A stretch of 64,000 nt of DNA from Acidianus brierleyi (lineage in GTDB: Archaea > Thermoproteota > Thermoprotei_A > Sulfolobales > Sulfolobaceae): contig NZ_CP029289.2 of the NCBI RefSeq assembly GCF_003201835.2, positions 2,883,245-2,947,244 on the forward strand. The letters run 5' to 3'. A program made the translations under genes and the position numbers. Shown here one piece after another: positions 36,567 through 47,585 of this stretch (positions within the stretch are counted from its first letter, which is position 1; the number at the start of each line of letters is the position of its first letter). Below the pieces are notes generated by a model, which did no database searches, was not told the DNA's origin, and saw nothing but the letters and a program-made list of their open reading frames with translations.

Positions 36567-38884
36567 TAATCACCTTTTATAATTTTCATGATTTTTTCAG
36601 GGGATATGGGAATTTGAGTTATTCTCTTGCCTATAGCATTGGAAATAGCATTAAGTATTGTAGATGGAACTCCCATTATAGGACCTTCTCCGGCCCCAAA
36701 AGCTTTTGACGGTAAATAATCGGTTATTGTTTCAAAATGTTTAATTTCAACATCAATTCCAAGGGCTTCTGAAAAAGTAGGAGTCTCATATGAATCAAAA
36801 GTAGTCACAATTGGATTTCCGTTATCATCATAAGCAATTTTTTCGTACAAAGCCATATCAATTCCGTGAAAGAGACTGCCTAAAACTTGGCCTTCAAGAA
36901 GTTCTTTTTTTAAAATCTTACCTACATCATGAATTATTATGAATTTCTCAATTTTGACGTCATAAGTTAAAGGATCTATCTTTACAATTGCCATCTGAGC
37001 TTGAATACCATAAGCTAAAGAGGAGTTTATCCTGTCGTTATCTGGAGGTCTCAAAAACGGAGAGCTATAATACATTACAACTGATAGATTTCCTTGAGCA
37101 GAATAAGGATCCCAATGAAATGCGGAAGCTAATGTTTTAAGGTCTACTACTTTACTAGGATTTTGAATATCAGAAAATTTGCCTTCAGAAAAACTTACAT
37201 CTTTGGCTTCAAGGTATTTTTTAGCAATATCCTTAAGTCTATTCTTTAGTTCTTCAGATGCTTTAATTACTGCACTCATAACTATTGGAGCAAATCTACT
37301 TGAATAACTTCCACTAGACAGTGTCCATGGAATAGAAGTGTCTATTCTAACTTCAACCTTTATTTTCTCAGGGTCTATACAAAATTCTCTGGCTACCGTC
37401 TCAGCTATAACTGTCTCATGTCCTAGGCCCTCATTTGTACCGTTTACAAATACGCTAATTGTACCGTCATAGTTAACACTCATTATTACGTAATCGCCTG
37501 AAGCTGAATGAGTATGCCTTCGCTTTGATCCTTCTACAGAAAGATCGACATAACCTAAATTTGTGCCACTAGGTTCAACAAATACAGATATACCTATACC
37601 AACATAGGGCTCTTTTTTAAATTTTCTATATTCTTCTTCAAGAGTGTTAATGACTCTCTCATAATCCTGCTTTGGATAAAGACCGCCAGTTGAAGTTTCG
37701 TAAAAATAATCATTACCAATTTTTTTATCAAATACTTTAATCAAATTTCTTTTCCTTATTTCTAAAGGATCCATCTTTAACTCGTCAGCTAACTTATCTA
37801 CTGCAGTTTCCAATGCGAAATAGAACTGCGGAGCTCCATATCCTCTATTTAGTCCAGTAGGTGATTTATTTGTTAAAACGACAACATATTCTGCTTGAAT
37901 ATTTCTTATGTCATATGCGCCATTCAGATTACCTTGAACTCTAAATAATGCTCCAGGCTCTGGAGGTCTAGGATAAGCACCTACGTCCTCATAAAATTTG
38001 TATTTTATACCTTTAATTTTACCAGTTCTATCGCTAGCTAATTCTACATAACCTTCTCTATCTCCACTTGCGGAACTAGAGATAAAATTCTCAGTTCTAC
38101 TCTCGATCCATCTTATTGGATGTCCAGAAAGTATTGATGCAGCAGCTGCTATCGTCATATATGGATATAATGAATATTTTATACCAAAGCTACCTCCTAT
38201 ATCTCTAGGAGTAAGAAGCCTAATTTGATTCTCTGGAATCCCTAATGCTCTGCTAATAAAATGGACTTGTAACATTGGGCCTTGAAAATTTGCAATAATA
38301 TTAAGTAAATCAGATTTGTAAGCTAGAATTCCATAAGTTTCCAATGGTGCTGAAGAATGGCGTGCTATTTTGAAATCATTTCTTATTATAATATTATTTG
38401 AAAATGTCTCTTCCACATCTCCAAAAGTCATTTTTCTTGACATTGCAATATTACTCCCTAGCTCCTCATGAATTAATGCCTTCTTTTCTAAAGCGTCTTG
38501 TATATTGATCACAGGGATAATTGGCTCCAAATCTGCATTAACATATTCAAGTAAATCAATGGCCTTATAATAATCTCTTGAAAGAACTATAGCTAGAGGT
38601 TCTCCTACAAATCTAACTTTCTTATTCGCTACAGGATAATAATTTATAGGAGAATTTAGGGCTAATGGGAAAGGATTCTTTATTATTCTTAAAAGATCAG
38701 TATTAGTGAAAGCTATTCCCCCATGATTAAAGACTTCGCTTACGTCAACTTTTTTAATAATACCATGAGGCAAATAACTTCTATAAATTGCCATGTACAT
38801 TGTCCCAGGAGGATTAGGAATATCGGAAATATATTCCCCAGATCCATTTACTGCCCTCAATCCTTCAATGTAATGGGTAGACAT
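36566..38884 (-). CDS. Molybdopterin-binding large subunit of aldehyde/xanthine-type oxidoreductase
   Basis: A 772-residue subunit of the xanthine-oxidase family. GGSFGIKYSLYP contacts the cofactor, LNRGYGAPQFYFALE is the active-loop region, and GAGEGPIMGVPS near the C-terminus holds the catalytic glutamate. The loop lacks the AYRCSFR of true CO dehydrogenase, so CO oxidation is unlikely. Sulfolobales have related glyceraldehyde and other aldehyde oxidoreductases. It precedes the fused FAD/FeS gene. Confidence 0.9.
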   Translation of the reverse strand: MSTHYIEGLRAVNGSGEYISDIPNPPGTMYMAIYRSYLPHGIIKKVDVSEVFNHGGIAFTNTDLLRIIKNPFPLALNSPINYYPVANKKVRFVGEPLAIVLSRDYYKAIDLLEYVNADLEPIIPVINIQDALEKKALIHEELGSNIAMSRKMTFGDVEETFSNNIIIRNDFKIARHSSAPLETYGILAYKSDLLNIIANFQGPMLQVHFISRALGIPENQIRLLTPRDIGGSFGIKYSLYPYMTIAAAASILSGHPIRWIESRTENFISSSASGDREGYVELASDRTGKIKGIKYKFYEDVGAYPRPPEPGALFRVQGNLNGAYDIRNIQAEYVVVLTNKSPTGLNRGYGAPQFYFALETAVDKLADELKMDPLEIRKRNLIKVFDKKIGNDYFYETSTGGLYPKQDYERVINTLEEEYRKFKKEPYVGIGISVFVEPSGTNLGYVDLSVEGSKRRHTHSASGDYVIMSVNYDGTISVFVNGTNEGLGHETVIAETVAREFCIDPEKIKVEVRIDTSIPWTLSSGSYSSRFAPIVMSAVIKASEELKNRLKDIAKKYLEAKDVSFSEGKFSDIQNPSKVVDLKTLASAFHWDPYSAQGNLSVVMYYSSPFLRPPDNDRINSSLAYGIQAQMAIVKIDPLTYDVKIEKFIIIHDVGKILKKELLEGQVLGSLFHGIDMALYEKIAYDDNGNPIVTTFDSYETPTFSEALGIDVEIKHFETITDYLPSKAFGAGEGPIMGVPSTILNAISNAIGKRITQIPISPEKIMKIIKGD

Positions 38885-38954
38885 TTATATATAAAATAGT
38901 TAAACAGCCTTAAAAAGAAACATAAACATTTATTACAAAAAAATTATATTAAAA

Positions 38955-39416
38955 TTATTCTAACCGATAGCTATATTTGCTCTTTGATAGTGCCAACATA
39001 AAGATTCCTATAAGCAATATGATTGTTGGAGCATAAAGACGTGGTTCTGGGGCAAAATAGTCTAGGTAATTAGTAAATATTGCCAAATAATACATAATAA
39101 TGGAAAGGACTGTCAGAACAATGCCTCCAACTAACCAAGATTTAATGAATGTATACTTAACAAACAACTCTTCCCAATCAGCTTTTTTGGTATCTACCAA
39201 TACAGCTTCGTTCTTCATAAAGGCTAGACTCTTTTGTGATCCAAACATTGCAAATCCATTAATCTTTGAAAATCCTAGCTCCTTTGCTTCTTCGTTTCCC
39301 TTTTGTATATTATTTCTAAGAATTTCTGCAACATCCTTTGCATTTTCTATATCTGATTCTTTAACGTTTCCTTGGTTATCCACTTTTACGTGACCTAGAT
39401 AGCCTTTTATCTTCAT
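38955..39416 (-). CDS. Roadblock/DUF2173-like protein with C-terminal membrane helices
   Basis: A 153-residue protein. The N-terminal ~95 residues (INGFAMFGSQKSLAFMKNEAVLVDTKKADWEELF) are paralogous to the next gene (GFAMILDNLGIAYLNNTIILVDAVKTNWSKVV), a small roadblock-like fold. Two helices follow at about 98-120 and 128-147. It overlaps the neighbour by 4 bp. Possibly a membrane scaffold pair at the edge of the fox cluster. Confidence 0.6.
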   Translation of the reverse strand: MKIKGYLGHVKVDNQGNVKESDIENAKDVAEILRNNIQKGNEEAKELGFSKINGFAMFGSQKSLAFMKNEAVLVDTKKADWEELFVKYTFIKSWLVGGIVLTVLSIIMYYLAIFTNYLDYFAPEPRLYAPTIILLIGIFMLALSKSKYSYRLE

Positions 39417-39718
39417 ACGCTGATCACCCCCTTTTCTAATTCCTTAACAACTTTTGACCAATTAGTCTTAACTGCGTCAACTAGAATTATTGTATTATTT
39501 AAATATGCTATTCCAAGATTATCTAATATCATTGCGAATCCCATAAAAGATCCAAGACCTATTTTTCGTGATTCTTCTTCTCCTATTCTCATGTTTTCCA
39601 TTAAGATATTCAATAATTTTTCAGAATTTAGTTTTAGATCTTGCCCATACACCTTTGTAATCGTACTTCCGGAAATTTTGTAAACACCTATTAATCCTGG
39701 TATATCTTCATATGACAT
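39413..39718 (-). CDS. Roadblock/DUF2173-like small protein
   Basis: A 101-residue soluble protein, first of the two-gene unit with 38955-39416 and clearly its paralogue without the membrane helices. The pattern GLIGVYKISGSTITKVYGQDL with IILVDAVKTNW resembles DUF2173/roadblock proteins found in acidophiles. The function is unknown. Confidence 0.62.
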   Translation of the reverse strand: MSYEDIPGLIGVYKISGSTITKVYGQDLKLNSEKLLNILMENMRIGEEESRKIGLGSFMGFAMILDNLGIAYLNNTIILVDAVKTNWSKVVKELEKGVISV

Positions 39719-40011
39719 TATTCATCAATATATATATTTGTATGAATTAGTTTATAAATGTTTTCTTAGAAAGTTTAGAGTTATATAAAAAATAATTTTT
39801 TATTTTTAGTATAAAAAAATTTTTAAGTTAGAAGATCATTGCATTGTAGCTTTATAGTATTATTAGCTATTTTAAAATATAAAATCTAAATAAGATATAA
39901 AAATAAAATAGTATTTGATCATGTTACTCTAAATAGTAAGATGGAAAAACGCGATAAATATTGAAAACAAGTTAACATAATTGCTTAAATTGTTATCTTA
40001 TTGATCATATA

Positions 40012-41019
40012 TTATTTTATATTTAATCGTTGTATCCAAATGGATCTACCTACAATATCTTTCACACTAAGAAGCAATACATTATCATTGCTTACCACTA
40101 TAGCATGTCTATTGTTCTTCTCTATTATCCAGGGTATAAGGCTATTTAATTCGTCGTCTGCTCTAAATATTTTTACGTCAAATCTCCCCTCTATGAAATC
40201 ATCAAAGTTCTTATCTTGCGCTATCATTTTTATAGCGTCTCTATAAGTGAATATACCTAATTTATTAGATTTTTTAAGAATCAAGGCTCTCATTCGATTT
40301 TTCATCATAATATCAATAGCCTCCCTTAATGTTAGTGTATAATCTAGGACATCCACACTTTCAGCTATATTCAATAATTTAATTTTATTATTTGCTTGAA
40401 TATATGTATATCTGTCATCTTTAATTATACTACTCCTGGCATTAGCTCTTAATATATCTCTAAAAGAAATCATACCTACAATTCTGTCATTCGAAACAAC
40501 AGGTAAATGCGAAATTTGATAATAAGTCATCGTTTCTAATGCTTTATAAATTTCACATAGACCGTCTATACAAATAGCTTCTTTAGCTATATACTTTAGT
40601 TCCTTATTTAGGTCGTCTGAACTAAGGATATCTGATTCTGTCACTATAGAATTATTTACTATTAAGGAAGCTATATTATGAGATACCATTATTTTTGCTC
40701 CTTCCCTTATAGTATGATCTTCTTCTACAGTTATTACTGGAGATCGCATAAATCGCTTAACTCTAGAGATTACTATCTTAGCCCTTAATAACGGATCCAT
40801 ATAATTTATCACAGAAATACAGTTGTAAGGACAAGATCTTTCACATGCCATACATCCCGTGCAATCATTTGGATCTATCACTTCAGCGATATTAGTAAAA
40901 TTATTAATTTGTATACATTTAGCTAATGCACATGCTCTTTGACACATATAGCAGCCTACGCATCTATCTACGTCTATTATAACGTTTGGCACATAATTAT
41001 CGTTACATTTGATTATCAT
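40012..41019 (-). CDS. Ferredoxin-CBS fusion protein (fox cluster)
   Basis: A 335-residue protein. Residues ~15-70 hold two [4Fe-4S] motifs, CVGCYMCQRAC and CTGCMACERSC, plus more cysteines; the rest consists of CBS motifs (ITVEEDHTIREGAKIMVSHN, QISHLPVVSNDRIVGMISF, TLREAIDIMMKNRMRALIL). Such fusions could make electron transfer respond to ATP/AMP. It follows the polyferredoxin gene by 8 bp; a comparable FeS protein is part of fox clusters in Sulfolobus metallicus and Metallosphaera. Confidence 0.8.
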   Translation of the reverse strand: MIIKCNDNYVPNVIIDVDRCVGCYMCQRACALAKCIQINNFTNIAEVIDPNDCTGCMACERSCPYNCISVINYMDPLLRAKIVISRVKRFMRSPVITVEEDHTIREGAKIMVSHNIASLIVNNSIVTESDILSSDDLNKELKYIAKEAICIDGLCEIYKALETMTYYQISHLPVVSNDRIVGMISFRDILRANARSSIIKDDRYTYIQANNKIKLLNIAESVDVLDYTLTLREAIDIMMKNRMRALILKKSNKLGIFTYRDAIKMIAQDKNFDDFIEGRFDVKIFRADDELNSLIPWIIEKNNRHAIVVSNDNVLLLSVKDIVGRSIWIQRLNIK

Positions 41020-41027
41020 GTTTTCAC

Positions 41028-42848
41028 CTAAAATGGCGGATCGGCGTTGAGCGGATTATATATTAAATTCCCAAGATACTTATTGTAGAAAGGATAAATT
41101 GAACTGTCTGGTGAACTCATCCAGTATGTTATTAATATAAACAGTAATGAAATAATAGCATCACAGACTAGATAATAGGATAGTGGTATTCCATCTTTCT
41201 TTGACAATTCTTTTGATATCCTAAAAGATAACCATGAGCCGAAGATTAGTACAGCTTCCATAACTATTAAAACCCACCATTCCGCTGTAGCGCTACTAGG
41301 ATGACTACCTAAACGTTCCAGGAAAGTATACCAAATGCCATGATAACTTTTAACATCTAAATAAGGAACTTCATTAAATATTAGTAAAGCTCCACCTAGT
41401 AATTTTGGTAAATTCCTTGCAAGTATACTTGAAGCAAAGATAGGTATCATGGAATACGAAACTGAAGTTAATATAGCCTTAGATGGAACATCGTCATTTT
41501 TCCTTATATTAGATACAATATATACGATAATAAGGGGAACAGATGTTAAAATTATATAATCCAGTGGCATAGGATATCCGTATGTAGTAAATCCATACTT
41601 GGAGATACCTGGTGTTAAAATTCGTGCTATGTCATTCCAACCAGTAGCGTAACTAAGCCATTTGTCTATCATTGTATATAAAGGAAGCGCATTAAAAAAT
41701 TGAAAGAATACCACACCAGTTAAAATAAGTACAGATAACGCTATATCTAGCCTTTTCCTATTATTACCTATAACATCATCAATCCAAGGGAATCTCTTAA
41801 CTTTCCAGTCTATATTATCATGAGGACATGCTCTATAACAGTCTGATGCTAAACCACAAAACGGAGATGTTTCTACACTACCAGGGGAAGCAAACCATGG
41901 GCATCCAAAATGTTTATCGTTTCCTTTCATACAATCTTTAGTACTACAAGATTTGCAAACTTCTTTATCTTTAGCTCTAAAAGTACCTAATGGAGATATC
42001 ATAGTATTTACTGCCAATGGCGCGCTTAATGGACACAAGGTTCTACAAAATGTTCTATCTTGAAAAATTAATGCTATAGCTAATTCTAGTAATGCTATAT
42101 AAATCAAAACCACTGAGGTCAGCTCAGGAATACCTGGACCACCGATATTATAAAACTCTTCCACCCATGTTAAAACTGAAAATCCAATAGCAGAATAAAG
42201 TATAGTAGAATATTTTATAGGCCATCGTAAATTTAGACCTAATTTCTTAGAACTCTTTCTCCATAAATGCATTCTTTGAATCCATTCAGCTTGTCCGCTA
42301 AATGGACATGTCTGGCACCACATTCTACCATTAGCCAACCATGTTAATAGCCATAACAAGGGAAACCAAAATAACCAGCTAATATCTGGGGCAAAGTTAA
42401 CTAAACTTAGCCCAACTGAGTTGAGTTTTTGATAACCAATTATTCCTATAACCATCACTATATAAAAAACGATGAAACTAGGCATTATTATGGCACTATG
42501 TATCCAGTTTTTCTTAAATATTTTAGACAGAAAACCCTCTAATATAGATGGCTTATGCGAACAAATATTTTCCTGATATTTAGCATAATTTAGTTTATAA
42601 TTTACATATATCCAAGAATTTGTATTTCCCTTATGAATAAAATCTATAAAAAAATTAATAAACAGTATTGTACCCAATGTTGTAAAAATAAGAATATTAG
42701 ATTCTACAAATAATATATTTCTACTTAAAATCGAAATAAAAGTAGTTATACCAGAAATTACAAAAAGAATTGCAGTTAAAAAATTAAATCTCTTTTCATT
42801 AATTTTTATTCTATACGTATTTTTTATCTGAGTATTATACTCTTCCAC
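41028..42848 (-). CDS. foxG: Membrane polyferredoxin-like protein, FoxG-like
   Basis: A 606-residue protein with many helices and NosR/NapH-like [4Fe-4S] sites: MWCQTCPFSG, FCRTLCPLSAPL, CKSCSTKDCMKG and CGLASDCYRACP. Two N-terminal helices precede them, several follow. It may carry electrons between membrane quinone/cytochrome and cytosolic FeS protein. Similar proteins are up-regulated on Fe(II) in Sulfolobales; the symbol is given on that resemblance. Confidence 0.7.
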   Translation of the reverse strand: MEEYNTQIKNTYRIKINEKRFNFLTAILFVISGITTFISILSRNILFVESNILIFTTLGTILFINFFIDFIHKGNTNSWIYVNYKLNYAKYQENICSHKPSILEGFLSKIFKKNWIHSAIIMPSFIVFYIVMVIGIIGYQKLNSVGLSLVNFAPDISWLFWFPLLWLLTWLANGRMWCQTCPFSGQAEWIQRMHLWRKSSKKLGLNLRWPIKYSTILYSAIGFSVLTWVEEFYNIGGPGIPELTSVVLIYIALLELAIALIFQDRTFCRTLCPLSAPLAVNTMISPLGTFRAKDKEVCKSCSTKDCMKGNDKHFGCPWFASPGSVETSPFCGLASDCYRACPHDNIDWKVKRFPWIDDVIGNNRKRLDIALSVLILTGVVFFQFFNALPLYTMIDKWLSYATGWNDIARILTPGISKYGFTTYGYPMPLDYIILTSVPLIIVYIVSNIRKNDDVPSKAILTSVSYSMIPIFASSILARNLPKLLGGALLIFNEVPYLDVKSYHGIWYTFLERLGSHPSSATAEWWVLIVMEAVLIFGSWLSFRISKELSKKDGIPLSYYLVCDAIISLLFILITYWMSSPDSSIYPFYNKYLGNLIYNPLNADPPF

Positions 42849-43050
42849 GTTCTCACCCTGTTTATAATTATAGATTTTTATATGTATTTACACATAGCAA
42901 AATACTTTTGTTTATATTGTATAAAAAATTATCTTCAATTTGTACAATTAAATAGATATACACAAAAAAACTAATTATTATAAAAAGTTTTTAATAATTA
43001 GATTATAGGTTTCTACATTATCTTAAAAAAGTAGCCAATAGTCACTATAT

Positions 43051-43244
43051 CTAATAATTAAAATACTTTGATATGCTACGAACCAAAAGATAACCTAAGT
43101 ACAAAGAGACTCCTACTGCTATGAATAGAATCAAATAAAAGAGAATACCATTCTTAATATAAAGTATATCAAATAAATATATAAATACAAAAATAAACAC
43201 AATTTCCACACTATACACTAAACTTCTAAAGCCTTCTGTTGTCA

Positions 43245-43245
<1 letters not shown>
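43051..43245 (-). CDS. Small two-helix membrane protein
   Basis: A 64-residue protein of about two membrane helices (13-30, 33-53). It has no recognised family. It shares base 43245 with the end of the preceding gene, so it belongs to the operon of the Cdc48-like ATPase. Possibly a small respiratory subunit. Confidence 0.55.
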
Positions 43246-43521
<276 letters not shown>

Positions 43522-43535
<14 letters not shown>

Positions 43536-45621
43536 TTTGCCTCATTTTCTCTCTAAAACTCTGGTAATATGTTAGCATTGACTGAGTCAATGTAGGTCTT
43601 ATTGATTTAATTGCGTTCTCAAGATCTTCTTGAGTTAATTTAGGTTTTTCAGCTGTAATCATACCTCTTCTAATAGCTAAAAGTACTGCTCTATTAACTA
43701 TACCATTTATATCTGCAGGCGTATAGAAATTTGTTGCCTTAGCTAAATAATCATAGTCAATTTTATCGTCATGTATATGTTTAGAAATAAGATGCAAAAA
43801 CAAAGCTTTCCTACCGTTTAAATCAGGAGGAGGTACATAAATCAATTTCTCTAATCTACCAGGCCTAAGAAGCGCTGGATCTAAAATATCTGGTCTATTG
43901 GTAGCAGAAATTACTGTAACTCTCTCATTTCTTTTACTTATACCGTCCATTTCCGTAAGAAGTTGACTTACAATCCTTTCCGTAACTCTATTAGGATCTG
44001 TCCCTCTAGCTACTGCAAGTGAATCTATTTCATCAAAAAAGACAATTGTAGGAGAAGCTTGTCTCGCCTTCTTAAATACCTCTCTTACGGCTCTCTCACT
44101 CTCTCCAACCCACATGTTTAAAAGTTCTGGTCCATTAACTGCTATAAAATTAGCACCACTCTCATGAGCTACCGCTCTTGCTAAGAGTGTTTTACCGGTT
44201 CCAGGAGGACCATAAAGAAGAATACCACTAGGTATCTCAGCCTTCATATATTCATATAATTCTGGTTTCTTTAATGGCCATTCTACTACTTCTTTAAGTT
44301 CTAACTTTACATCATCTAATCCTATAACGTCTTCCCACGTGGTGTTAGGTATTTCAATTCTAAATTCCCTTAACGCCGAAGGCTGAATTCTCTTCATAGC
44401 GTCAGTAAAATCTGACATGGTAACTAAGATATCTTCATAATTTGATGTTCTTTTTAATGCGTCTAAAGCTGCTTCTCTTACTAAAGCCTCTAAATCTGCT
44501 CCAACGAATCCATGAGTTATTTCCGCTATTTTTTCCAGATCAACGTCACTAGATAATTTTAATCTTCTGGTATGAATTTTGAGAATTTCTAATCTTTCCT
44601 TTTTGCCAGGTACTGGAATCTCTATCTCTCTATCAAATCTACCTGGACGTCTTAAAGCTGGATCAATTGCGTTGGGCCTATTTGTAGCACCTATTATTAA
44701 AATTCCGCTCCTTGACGTCACTCCATCCATTAATGTTAGCAATTGCGCTACTATCCTTCTATCAGCTTCTGACGCTGCGGAATCTCTACTCGGAGCTATT
44801 GCGTCTATTTCGTCTATAAAAACTATAGACGGCGAATCTTTGGTAGCCTGTTCAAAAATTTCCCTTAATTTTTTTTCGCTTTCACCATAATACTTTGAAG
44901 CAATTTCTGGTCCACTTATGTAAAAGAAATTAGCCATCACCGAATTAGCTAACGCTTTAGCCAGCAATGTTTTACCAGTTCCTGGAGGACCATAAAGAAG
45001 AACACCCTTAGGAGCTCTAAGCCCGAAGAGTCTTGGAATTTCAGGTTTTAATAAAGAAATCTCTGCTATTTCCATTAATGTCTGTATTTGCTCTAATAGT
45101 CCTCCAACGTCCTCTAAAGTCACATATGGTATATCCTTTTGAGCTATCTTAACACTAGAATAAGCTATATTAATTGAAGTCTCGCCTCCTATAATTCCTA
45201 CTTCTGCTTGTGGAGACAATGATACAACGACGAATTCACCTTCCTTAGTAAAAATAGGTAAACGCTTCATCACCGGTTTTCCCCTCAGCTCAAGGCTAAT
45301 TTTTCTTTCATCATATTGCTTTTGAACTGATGGAGCTAAAGTGATTGAATTTAATTGAATATAATTTGCTTTTTTAAAAGTAATTTTTTCTCCATTTCTA
45401 ACTCCTAACCATCTTAAATCATCTTCTGAAACTACTATTCCCCGTTCGTTCTCCCTATTTTCTTGAACAGTAAAAGGAGCAATTTTATCACCATAAATTA
45501 TTATTATATCACCAGGCAATATCTTACATTCTGTCATCAATCCGTTATCTAGAAACGCTAAATATCTCTGTTTTATCTTTCTATTTCCAGAGATCGTAGC
45601 TATATGTAAATCTCCACTCAT
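43522..45621 (-). CDS. Cdc48/VAT-like double AAA+ ATPase
   Basis: A 699-residue ATPase: N-terminal barrel (~1-165), then two AAA modules. Each has Walker A GPPGTGKTLLA, Walker B (IVFIDEIDAIAP and IVFFDEIDSLA) and arginine-finger regions (RRPGRFDRE, LRPGRLEKL). It unfolds proteins for complex assembly or degradation. The size is a little short of typical VAT (~745). Its place inside a respiratory cluster, coupled to small membrane proteins, hints at a dedicated assembly role. Confidence 0.92.
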
Positions 45622-45698
45622 ACTATAAAATTAGAACAAAAGCTTTTTAGATTTTCCTTCTAAGATTATTAAACATATAAAAAAATTATAATAAAAAA

Positions 45699-47480
45699 TT
45701 ATTTGACTTTTCCCAAATCATTATTTATCTTAGTTTCTGAAGAAAGATTTATTTTTTCGTCATTGTTGGCAGCTTTAATATTACTCATAGAAACTCCTGA
45801 CGCTGAACCTTCAGAAGAGGCAGTTCTACCGTTTTCAGTAACTAATCTTATCATTCCGTCTGCCGGTAGTGCTATTGGCATCTCTTCCTCTTTATATCCT
45901 TCTCTTCTCATACCTAATCTTTCTAGAGCTATAGTCTGAACAGCCCACATTGGCAAATCAGTTTGTTTAATTTTTTGGCCATATAACAATGTAAGAATTA
46001 AGTTATATGCGAATATTATTGTTGCAAATCCTGCTAACCATCCACCAATCATAGCTAATTGATAATAGACCTCATAAAATGCTGGCCATGCTACCTCTCT
46101 TCTTATTGCGCCGTAAAATCCACCTATTGCAAAAGCAGTAACAAGCATTCCCATTCCTGCTTCCCATCCCCAGAAATGTAACCAACCTAATCTTTCACTA
46201 TACCATTTTCTTCCCCATAGATCTGGCCCTACAACATATAATGCTCCTAGAAGCCCTCCTACAGAATATAAAGCTAACATTATGTGGAAATGACTAGGTA
46301 ACCATAAGGTATTATGAACAGTAGGATCGACACTGGGCGTTGGTTGTGTAGGTTCCGCCTGTATTCCGCCTATTATATTCCATACTGCAGCAGCAAAAAT
46401 AAATGCAAGCCCTACATCCCACTTTAATTTTCTTGGATCGCCTAAGGTTATGAAGAAGAGTAACCATAATGCCGCAAAAGGTATTGCTATTAATGCCGTT
46501 GAGGTTTGGGCAAAAATATCTCTAAGCACTAAAGGCCAAGGATCATCTACTAGATGATGAACGTAAACGCTAGCTCCTAAAACGAATAATACTGGTATAA
46601 GCCATCTCGCAAATCTCACGCTATATACTGGTCTTTTTGCGTAAAGAGGAATTATAGCTATTATAGCTCCAGTTAACGTATATGGTGCAAAATATACTAA
46701 TGGATGATCTGCAAACCAGAATAATCCTTTCCATATTTCAGCATTAGGTACGCCAAATATATAGACTCCTAAACCTCCTATAGGAGATAATAAACTCCAT
46801 ATAGTATCAATGAATACAGAGATATTTGCTAATGCCATCATTATCATATCCATTACTATAAACCCTATAGCAGTGGGTACTAATTTACCCTGTACTCTAC
46901 CCAAAAATGATGTACCTAATACCGATACCATTTCCATCCATTCGCCTACTACCATCGCAGCATATCCAATATACCAGGTAGGAGAAGCTCTTAACGGATT
47001 TAAGAAAGTAAACAGATATTGATTTTCAACTCCGCCTAAATTCATCATAAATAGTCCAATTGTCGCTATCCATAAGCCTGCATTAGCTATTTTAGGCCAT
47101 TTAATTAGTCTGGATCCATTAAGAGCTGGTATCATGTAGAATGACACTGCAAAAACTGTGGAAAATACTGCACCAAATATCATATCCATGACGTGATTAG
47201 TCATGGCTTGGAAGTAATATTGTGGAGATACTACTACTGGCACGCCAGTAGAAGTTAAACCTGCTTGACTTCTTAAAAATAACGCAAAAGCTCCTCCTAC
47301 AAAAAGCCATACTACAGCGAACAAAATATTCTTTAATGCTAGCATTTTATACTCTTCCGTATAAAATACTTTTACAATAGCTGATCTTTTGCTTTCCCTA
47401 TCTTTAACTTCTTCATATTCCTGAGCCCATTCAGATAATTTTTCGAGATCTCGCCTTCTAATCTCTTCTCTAGATGCCAT
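45699..47480 (-). CDS. foxA: Haem-copper oxidase subunit I, FoxA-like
   Basis: A 593-residue 12+ helix oxidase subunit. Ligands visible: H96 (TNHVMDM) for the low-spin haem, H259-Y263 (DHPLVY) for the CuB His-Tyr pair, H308/H309 (VHHLVDD) for CuB, and H397/H399 (SHFHIML) for the haems. It reduces oxygen at the membrane using electrons from iron or quinol. The family assignment as FoxA instead of DoxB/SoxB is inferred from the surrounding fox-type genes. TATA-like TTTAAATATC lies at 47505-47514. Confidence 0.82.
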   Translation of the reverse strand: MASREEIRRRDLEKLSEWAQEYEEVKDRESKRSAIVKVFYTEEYKMLALKNILFAVVWLFVGGAFALFLRSQAGLTSTGVPVVVSPQYYFQAMTNHVMDMIFGAVFSTVFAVSFYMIPALNGSRLIKWPKIANAGLWIATIGLFMMNLGGVENQYLFTFLNPLRASPTWYIGYAAMVVGEWMEMVSVLGTSFLGRVQGKLVPTAIGFIVMDMIMMALANISVFIDTIWSLLSPIGGLGVYIFGVPNAEIWKGLFWFADHPLVYFAPYTLTGAIIAIIPLYAKRPVYSVRFARWLIPVLFVLGASVYVHHLVDDPWPLVLRDIFAQTSTALIAIPFAALWLLFFITLGDPRKLKWDVGLAFIFAAAVWNIIGGIQAEPTQPTPSVDPTVHNTLWLPSHFHIMLALYSVGGLLGALYVVGPDLWGRKWYSERLGWLHFWGWEAGMGMLVTAFAIGGFYGAIRREVAWPAFYEVYYQLAMIGGWLAGFATIIFAYNLILTLLYGQKIKQTDLPMWAVQTIALERLGMRREGYKEEEMPIALPADGMIRLVTENGRTASSEGSASGVSMSNIKAANNDEKINLSSETKINNDLGKVK

Positions 47481-47504
47481 ACTATCATACTTTTATAAAA
47501 ATCC

Positions 47505-47514
47505 GATATTTAAA
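47505..47514 (-). promoter_or_regulatory. Putative TATA box of the oxidase subunit I gene
   Basis: TTTAAATATC on the minus strand is 25-34 bp before the ATG at 47480, as in leaderless archaeal genes. Confidence 0.45.
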
Positions 47515-47585
47515 GTTTAATCTCTAATAAGGTAAAAAAATATTCATTAAAATTAAAAAAATGATTCTTTTATTTAGATACTTTC

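Noticed and set aside
36566..38884. Aerobic CO dehydrogenase
   Set aside because: The large subunit lacks the AYRCSFR active-loop motif of form I enzymes; the family also contains many aldehyde oxidoreductases.
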